Shown: piece by piece, positions 59,283-64,000 of the stretch
Numbering within the stretch: the first letter of the stretch is position 1
Layout of the letters: every line of letters begins with the position of its first letter
Position numbers and translations under genes: made by a program
The notes under the pieces: model-generated
Told to the model about the DNA's origin: nothing
Database searches by the model: none
The model's input: only the letters and a program-made list of their open reading frames with translations
Assembly (NCBI GenBank): GCA_019638775.1
Contig: JAHBTD010000001.1
Span: forward strand, 1,054,001 to 1,118,000
Length of the DNA stretch: 64,000 nt
Origin: Fimbriimonadaceae bacterium
GTDB lineage: Bacteria; Armatimonadota; Fimbriimonadia; Fimbriimonadales; Fimbriimonadaceae
Direction: 5' to 3'

Positions 59283-60167
59283 ATGCTCTCGCTCATCCCC
59301 GCTCTCCTAATCGCCGCTTCGGCCCCCCAAGACGCCGCACCGCCAAAGCCCAAGACCGTCAAGGTCGCCGCCATCCAGTGTTCCTCGATGATGGCAGACC
59401 CCAGCGCCAACCGCAAAAAGCTGATCGCATTGGTGGAAGAAGCCGCTAAGAACGGCGCGAAGATCGTCGTGCTGCCGGAAGCCAGCATCACGGGCTACCT
59501 TTCGCAGGACCTCAAGACAAACTGGCGGCTGGACGGCTGGCCCATGGAACCCGTATATGCCAAGGGCCTTGACCCCAAGACTCATGCCGAGCAGGTTCCT
59601 GGCCCGTCTACCAAAGCCTTCGGGGAGCTGGCGAAGAGGCTGGGCATCTACGTGACGGTTCCGTTTGTGGAGGTGGTGCCTTCGACCAATCAGGAGATTC
59701 CCAAGTATTACAACACGGTCTGTCTCGCGTCGCCGAAAGGGGAGATTGTGGCTCACTACCGCAAGCTCACGCCCTGGCCCTACCCCGAAAAGTCGTGGGC
59801 AAGCCCCGGCGACCTTGGCGTGCAAACCTACGACACCGAGTACGGTCGCGTTGGCCTAGCGATCTGCTTCGACATCCACACCATCCTGGAGAAGCTCAAG
59901 CCGAAGCAGATTTGGGCGCTGCTGTATCCCATCGCCTGGGTTTCGGACAGCCACCCCGCCGACTGGTTTTGGCACCTCCTGCCCGCGCGCATCAAGCCGT
60001 ACAAGCACTATGTCGTCGGGGCCAACTGGAGCGTGGACAGCCCTCAGCCCTGGTTTGGGTATGGGTTCTCCACGATCTACGGTCCGGAAGGGGAGATCCT
60101 GGCGACGTCGCACAGCCTGTACGGGTCGGAGATTGTTTATGGAGAGTTGAAGGTTGCAACACCGTGA
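59283..60167 (+). CDS. secreted carbon-nitrogen hydrolase (nitrilase superfamily)
   Basis: A 294-residue protein. A short signal peptide (MLSLIPALLIAASAPQDA) precedes a nitrilase fold. The catalytic triad is Glu66 in VVLPEASITGY, Lys161 in HYRKLTPW and Cys195 in LAICFDIH. Members hydrolyse amides or nitriles; export is unusual for the family and points to a periplasmic amide substrate. ATG at 59283 is chosen because the in-frame open reading further upstream is translated repeat sequence. It ends about 190 bases before the next stop, with no feature seen between. Confidence 0.87.
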   Translation: MLSLIPALLIAASAPQDAAPPKPKTVKVAAIQCSSMMADPSANRKKLIALVEEAAKNGAKIVVLPEASITGYLSQDLKTNWRLDGWPMEPVYAKGLDPKTHAEQVPGPSTKAFGELAKRLGIYVTVPFVEVVPSTNQEIPKYYNTVCLASPKGEIVAHYRKLTPWPYPEKSWASPGDLGVQTYDTEYGRVGLAICFDIHTILEKLKPKQIWALLYPIAWVSDSHPADWFWHLLPARIKPYKHYVVGANWSVDSPQPWFGYGFSTIYGPEGEILATSHSLYGSEIVYGELKVATP

Positions 60168-60358
60168 TCAATGTAATCCCCGATAATAGTAATTGGCGTC
60201 AAAATAGCGCTTCGGATTCAGCAACGGATCGAGAAAGACAGCCGAGCTATACAACGAAAAGCAACAAGCAGAAGAGTACTGGATAGTGAACCAGTGCTAC
60301 TAAAGCCTGAACCCGGACGAGCAATAGGACTGCTCTGATTCACTAGCCTACTTTGACT

Positions 60359-60883
60359 CTAATCCCAAAACTGCTGGGCGAGCCTGGGATACTGCTCCGC
60401 GACGGTGTCCTCATCGAACGGCTCCCCTTGAGGATCGTCGTCTGCATAAGTGTCTGCATTGTCCCTTGGGTCGTCCACTTCGGCTTCTTCTAAGATGCCG
60501 ACCGCGACGTACTCCAGCCCTTCATTATCGACTCCGTTTTCCTCATCCTCCTCAGTCACATACGGGCCGAGCGCATCGGGATCGGAAAGGGCAAGCTCAA
60601 CTGCGCTTTTGCCCTTGCCAATTAGCCATGACCGGAAGTAGTGAAAACTGTCGTCACTCATGCCGCCAGCGATCACATAACCAGCACCCCAAACGCTCCA
60701 CCTATTCAGGCGGATGAGTTGATCGTTGAAGTGTCTGCCGAAGTCTTGTACTTCTGTGATGGGGAGCTTGGAGAGGATCGAATTCAGCGCATCTTCACTT
60801 GCGCTGGGTTTGTCTGGTGCGGCCGTGCCAGGAGCGGCTCCACGTGCTTGGTCAATGGTGTTCCAGAATGCATTGATATCCAT
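60359..60883 (-). CDS. DUF4240-family protein
   Basis: A 174-residue acidic protein. MDINAFWNTIDQA is the typical DUF4240 start, then QDFGRHFNDQLIRLNRWSVW with GAGYVIAGGMSDDSFHYFRS WLIGKGKSAVE. The C-terminal third is Asp/Glu-rich (DNADTYADDDPQGEPFDEDT). DUF4240 genes have no assigned function; many lie in variable parts of genomes. ATG 60883 is set by the family start; longer readings add residues without support. Confidence 0.85.
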   Translation of the reverse strand: MDINAFWNTIDQARGAAPGTAAPDKPSASEDALNSILSKLPITEVQDFGRHFNDQLIRLNRWSVWGAGYVIAGGMSDDSFHYFRSWLIGKGKSAVELALSDPDALGPYVTEEDEENGVDNEGLEYVAVGILEEAEVDDPRDNADTYADDDPQGEPFDEDTVAEQYPRLAQQFWD

Positions 60884-61063
60884 AATTTTGCGAATCATAC
60901 CGCCAGAGAAGTCAAAGAATGAACGTCCCTCGGTAATGATTGATGAAGCCAAAGCTTGCCCCCGTATTTGGTCAACCCAGCTCCGAAGGGTTCTTGAACC
61001 GAGATTGACTCAATCAAAGTTGAAAGCATGATCCATCCCTTATTCCTCTATAATCGGAATGTC

Positions 61064-62950
61064 ATGCTTCCGGTCAAATCGCTTATCTCCCGTGTTGGCC
61101 TCGCTTTTGTTGCCGCCACTTTGCCGCTTGCCATAGCAATAGCGCAGGAGGCGCGCGCCAAGCCCATCTTCGAAAATGGTCAGGCGCAGGTCGTGCCTGC
61201 ATTCTCAAACGCCAGCGATTGGATTCGCGAGCGGCTTTGGGTGGAGACAGAGTTCGATTCGGACAAAGACGGCAAGAAGGATCGTGTGCACGTGGATGTG
61301 ACGCGCCAAAAGCAGACCGAGACGGAAGGGCTGAAGGTGCCCGTAATCTACGAGTCGTCCCCCTACTTTGCGGGCACGGCAAGCGGACGCTCGATCCTCT
61401 GGGATGTGAAGCATGAGCTGGGCGTGGAGCCGCCCGCACGGACGGCTCACCCGGAGGTCCGGTTCGACCCGAACCGGACGATGATTTCAAATTCGCTGGT
61501 GCGGACGTGGGTTCCGCGCGGGTTTGCGGTGGTCCATTCCGAAGCCCCCGGAACGGGGCTTTCGGGCGGGTGTCCGACGGTGGGCGGCGATGCAGAGCGG
61601 CTTGCCCCGAAGGCGGTGATCGATTGGCTGAACGGTCGGGCGAAGGGGTTCACCAGCTACGACGGAACGATTGAGGTGAAGGCGGCTTGGTGTACAGGCA
61701 AGGTCGGCATGACGGGGACTTCCTACAACGGGACGCTCCCGGTAGCGGCGGCGACGACCGGCGTGGATGGGCTGGAGTGCATCATCCCGGTGGCTCCGAA
61801 CACCTCCTACTACCACTACTACCGCTCGAACGGCCTGGTGCGGCATCCGGGCGGGTGGCTGGGCGAGGACATCGACTCGCTCTACGACTTCATCAACAGC
61901 GGCGATCCGGCGCGGCGAGAGACGGCGAATCGGCTGTATCGGGATGGGGAGTTCGTCAAGGGCCGCGACCGCGTCACGGGAGACTACAACGCTTTTTGGG
62001 CCGGGCGCGACCTGTTGCCGTATGCCAAAAACATCAAATGCGCCGTGCTGATGGCTCACGCCTTCAACGATTGGAACGTCATCCCCGAGCACAGTGTGCG
62101 CATCAGCGAGGCGGTGCGCGGGCGGGTGCCTTTGGTGCAGTATTTCCATCAGGGTGGGCACGGCGGCGACCCCCCTTTGGAGCTGATGAACAAGTGGTTC
62201 ACGCGGTTCCTTTATGGGGTTCAGAACGGCGTGGAGACAGGGCCGAAGGCGTACATCGTGCGGGAGCGTGAACCCGGCGCTCCGCGCGGACCCAACCCGC
62301 CGCCGACCGAATATGCCGACTATCCCCACCCCGACGCCAAGCCGGTCACCTTCTTCCTATCGGCGGGCGGGTCGAAGATGGGCGGATTGGGTACGAAGAA
62401 GTCGCCGGCAGCCGGGAAAGAGGATCTGACCGACGACGTGCAGTTCGACGCAGCGACGCTTGCCAAGGCTGCCGAATCGCCCAACCGTCTGATCTACGCT
62501 ACGCCCGAGCTGACCGAGGCGGTTCACCTTTCTGGCACAGCACGGATCACGATTCGGCTGGCTTCCAGCGCTCCGGCGGCAAACCTGTCGGTCTATCTGG
62601 TTCAGCTGCCCTGGACCGACGGGCCGATCGGGACGTCCAACCTGATCACGCGGGGCTGGGCCGACCCGCAGAACCACAAGTCGCTGACGAAGGGCGGCAA
62701 CTTTGATTCGATGGAGCGGGGGACGCCCCTGAAGCCTGGGGAGTTTGTAACGCTGACGTTTGACCTGCAGCCGGACGATCAGATCATCCCGGCTGGAAAG
62801 CGGATTGCGCTGATGATCCTTTCCAGCGACCGGGATTTTACGATCTGGCCCAAGGCGGGGACGAAGCTGACGGTGGACCTGGACGCAACGCGGATTGTGT
62901 TGCCGGTGGTTGGCGGGGCAGGGGCGTTTGTTAAAGCCTCCGGTGGATAG
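61064..62950 (+). CDS. secreted S15/CocE-family hydrolase (X-Pro dipeptidyl-peptidase-like)
   Basis: A 628-residue secreted enzyme. A signal peptide (residues 1-28, ending AIAIAQ) is followed by an alpha/beta-hydrolase domain. The nucleophile Ser220 lies in GMTGTSYNGT, with Asp336 in HAFNDWNV and the His in HQGGHGGD. A C-terminal jelly-roll (X-Pro_C-type) domain covers about residues 430-625 (LTEAVHLSGTARITIRLAS and IPAGKRIALMILSSDRDF). Members cleave Xaa-Pro dipeptides or esters. The ATG at 61064 is favoured by the signal peptide; one at 61028 would add 12 residues. Confidence 0.92.
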   Translation: MLPVKSLISRVGLAFVAATLPLAIAIAQEARAKPIFENGQAQVVPAFSNASDWIRERLWVETEFDSDKDGKKDRVHVDVTRQKQTETEGLKVPVIYESSPYFAGTASGRSILWDVKHELGVEPPARTAHPEVRFDPNRTMISNSLVRTWVPRGFAVVHSEAPGTGLSGGCPTVGGDAERLAPKAVIDWLNGRAKGFTSYDGTIEVKAAWCTGKVGMTGTSYNGTLPVAAATTGVDGLECIIPVAPNTSYYHYYRSNGLVRHPGGWLGEDIDSLYDFINSGDPARRETANRLYRDGEFVKGRDRVTGDYNAFWAGRDLLPYAKNIKCAVLMAHAFNDWNVIPEHSVRISEAVRGRVPLVQYFHQGGHGGDPPLELMNKWFTRFLYGVQNGVETGPKAYIVREREPGAPRGPNPPPTEYADYPHPDAKPVTFFLSAGGSKMGGLGTKKSPAAGKEDLTDDVQFDAATLAKAAESPNRLIYATPELTEAVHLSGTARITIRLASSAPAANLSVYLVQLPWTDGPIGTSNLITRGWADPQNHKSLTKGGNFDSMERGTPLKPGEFVTLTFDLQPDDQIIPAGKRIALMILSSDRDFTIWPKAGTKLTVDLDATRIVLPVVGGAGAFVKASGG

Positions 62951-62987
62951 CAACGAAGACCCCAATCTAAAAGCATCAAAGACGTGT

Positions 62988-63037
62988 CTTCCCCCTTGAT
63001 GGGGGAGGCTGTGAGCGTAGCGAACAGGGAGGGGGTG
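62988..63037. repeat. CCCCCTTGATGGGGG-type repeat
   Basis: CTTCCCCCTTGATGGGGGAGG is followed by a GTGAGCGTAGCGAAC stretch and AGGGAGGGGGTG. The first part forms a 6-7 bp hairpin. Similar G/C-tract repeats end other genes in this window (53156, 58914). It sits between convergent genes. Confidence 0.6.
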
Positions 63038-63102
63038 CCACTCACGCAAGTCTCCGTTGCATTCGCTGCTGTTGTGCACAGGGATATGAGAACGGCTTCC
63101 CC

Positions 63103-63786
63103 TCACCCCTGACGCTTGACCATCTCCCCGATCCAGATGGGGGCGAAGGGGGACGTGCAGCCTTTTGACACCGGATAATCCTTGAACGCTCCGATCTTTT
63201 CGGCGATGGCGATGGCGCGAGGCCGCAGCTCGGGGAAGTTGATCCCGATCTCGGCGAGGCAGTGGTTCATCGGCCACTGCGACATGGGCGGCACGCTTCC
63301 CATTTCGCGTTCGATCCTATCGAGCAGCCCGACAACGTCCAGCCCGTCGGGGGATTTGGCGATGCGCTCGGCGGTGAGACTCCATCCCGCCCGGACCAGC
63401 ATTCGATGATCAGAGGCCATCCACTTTTGGCGCAGCTCTTCCTTCTGCGGGTGTTGCTTCACGACATAGGAGACCAGCCAGTCGGCAAGCTGGGAGAAGA
63501 TCACCGTCTCGGAAAAGGGCACCGAGGCGACCATTGCCTCAAGCTCGTCCGCCGACAGCTCTTTGGGCTTCATCAGCTGCGTGGCGAGGAGCTGGGCTTC
63601 CCAGTGGCCCGTCTCCCACAGCTGCTTTGCCAGCTCGGGGTTGAGCTTGATCTCCTTCGCAATCTTGCGCAGATCGCCCATCTTGACGCCGAACTGGTTC
63701 TCGGTCGCCCCGTTACGGAGGTTGATCTTCTTCAGCTTCTCGTCGCCCATCGACTCCAGCCGGGCCATCACTTCTTTGACTGTCAT
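63103..63786 (-). CDS. DNA alkylation repair protein (AlkD-like, HEAT-repeat)
   Basis: A 227-residue protein of the DNA_alkylation family. VKEVMARLESMGDEKLKKIN is followed by FGVKMGDLRKIAKEIKLNPE, LAKQLWETGHWEAQLLATQL and VSYVVKQHPQKEELRQKWMA, all in the HEAT-like helical pairs of AlkD. AlkD excises positively charged alkyl-purines from DNA. Some relatives lack glycosylase activity. ATG at 63786 precedes the conserved first helix; the upstream in-frame start is less likely. G-rich repeat sequence lies just beyond the stop. Confidence 0.9.
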   Translation of the reverse strand: MTVKEVMARLESMGDEKLKKINLRNGATENQFGVKMGDLRKIAKEIKLNPELAKQLWETGHWEAQLLATQLMKPKELSADELEAMVASVPFSETVIFSQLADWLVSYVVKQHPQKEELRQKWMASDHRMLVRAGWSLTAERIAKSPDGLDVVGLLDRIEREMGSVPPMSQWPMNHCLAEIGINFPELRPRAIAIAEKIGAFKDYPVSKGCTSPFAPIWIGEMVKRQG

Positions 63787-63887
63787 GGGGGGATTGTACT
63801 CCGGTCCGGCCGGACGTATGACTCCTTGCAAGATCAACGACCGAAGGCATTCCGAGACCCTGCTCTTGGCGTTCTACTGCCCTCACC

Positions 63888-64000
63888 CTATTCTCCGACC
63901 AACTCAACCAAACGATCTGCCCAGAGCCACGGCGACTCAACATCTGTATGCCGGACGTAAACGTGCGCATCTTGCCCAACCGACTTCAGGCGTGCCGCCC
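63888..64000 (-). CDS. C-terminal fragment of an unidentified protein
   Basis: On the minus strand a frame open from the window edge ends in TAG at 63890-63888. The visible tail reads AARLKSVGQDAHVYVRHTDV then ESPWLWADRLVELVGE. The pattern of a charged loop followed by a terminal amphipathic helix resembles the end of an alpha/beta-hydrolase or prolyl-oligopeptidase-like protein, but this is weak. The 5' part lies outside the window. Confidence 0.5.
   Translation of the reverse strand, partial: AARLKSVGQDAHVYVRHTDVESPWLWADRLVELVGE

Noticed and set aside
63262-63960. A 232-codon plus-strand frame at the right end
   Set aside because: It is antisense to the AlkD-like gene, with no signal, motif or ribosome-binding site.

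Overview
The window looks like a chromosomal segment of a Gram-negative-type (diderm), moderately GC-rich bacterium, most likely of the Armatimonadota (Fimbriimonas-like). That placement is an inference. It rests on an SLH-plus-beta-barrel (OmpM/SlpA-like) envelope protein, PEP-CTERM proteins, pseudopilins of the type common in Armatimonadota and Planctomycetota, a DUF6785 membrane protein, and ThyX. No rRNA or marker phylogeny could be run.

Layout. 1-4.6 kb: tripartite TolC/MacA/MacB-type efflux operon, split by a four-helix-bundle gene that sits between inverted heptamer repeat arrays. 4.6-9.0 kb: lexA with a linked nuclease-like gene, divergent from a PpiD-like foldase and rsmI. 9.1-14.1 kb: Wza-like polysaccharide export protein and a four-gene ABC-2 exporter operon. 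14.2-21 kb: ndk, an OmpM-like S-layer porin, a MinD-like ATPase with a stand-alone MshEN domain, tRNA-Lys and lepA. 21.2-27 kb: an AT-richer accessory stretch with a MauE-thioredoxin fusion, a cysteine-rich secreted protein, a pseudopilin, and three tandem PEP-CTERM paralogs that share an upstream element. 27-33.3 kb: GH29 fucosidase, partial sugar ABC transporter, small Sm-like protein, purE, pseudopilin, SRPBCC protein, then a repeat mosaic. 33.3-40 kb: two zinc dehydrogenases plus cupin operon, M48 protease, thyX, trpG/pabA-type amidotransferase. 40-50.6 kb: DUF6785, CPBP protease, MlaE, phosphopantetheinyl transferase, matrixin-like protease, homocysteine methyltransferase/MTHFR fusion, two metallophosphoesterases. 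50.7-54.2 kb: tRNA-Arg, two candidate small RNAs in front of ribH, TauE, yraN, rnhB. 54.3-56 kb: stand-alone LigD-type phosphoesterase and the mobile mystery A/B (HTH/Fic) pair behind AT-rich palindromic promoters. 56-64 kb: rarA, K+/H+ antiporter, nitrilase-fold hydrolase, DUF4240 protein, S15 peptidase, AlkD-like protein.

Most interesting structure. (1) Two neighbouring promoter-leader-terminator units (51.52-51.87 kb) share a linker, and each displays CCTCCTTC in the terminator loop, which mimics the 16S anti-Shine-Dalgarno sequence. (2) Degenerate 7-bp tandem arrays occur at nine or so intergenic sites, often abutting stop codons and often forming palindromes; one inverted pair brackets the four-helix-bundle gene. 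(3) A MauE-thioredoxin fusion overlaps the gene for an eight-cysteine secreted protein, suggesting a dedicated disulfide-maturation pair. All coordinates and motifs were read by eye; no database search was possible.
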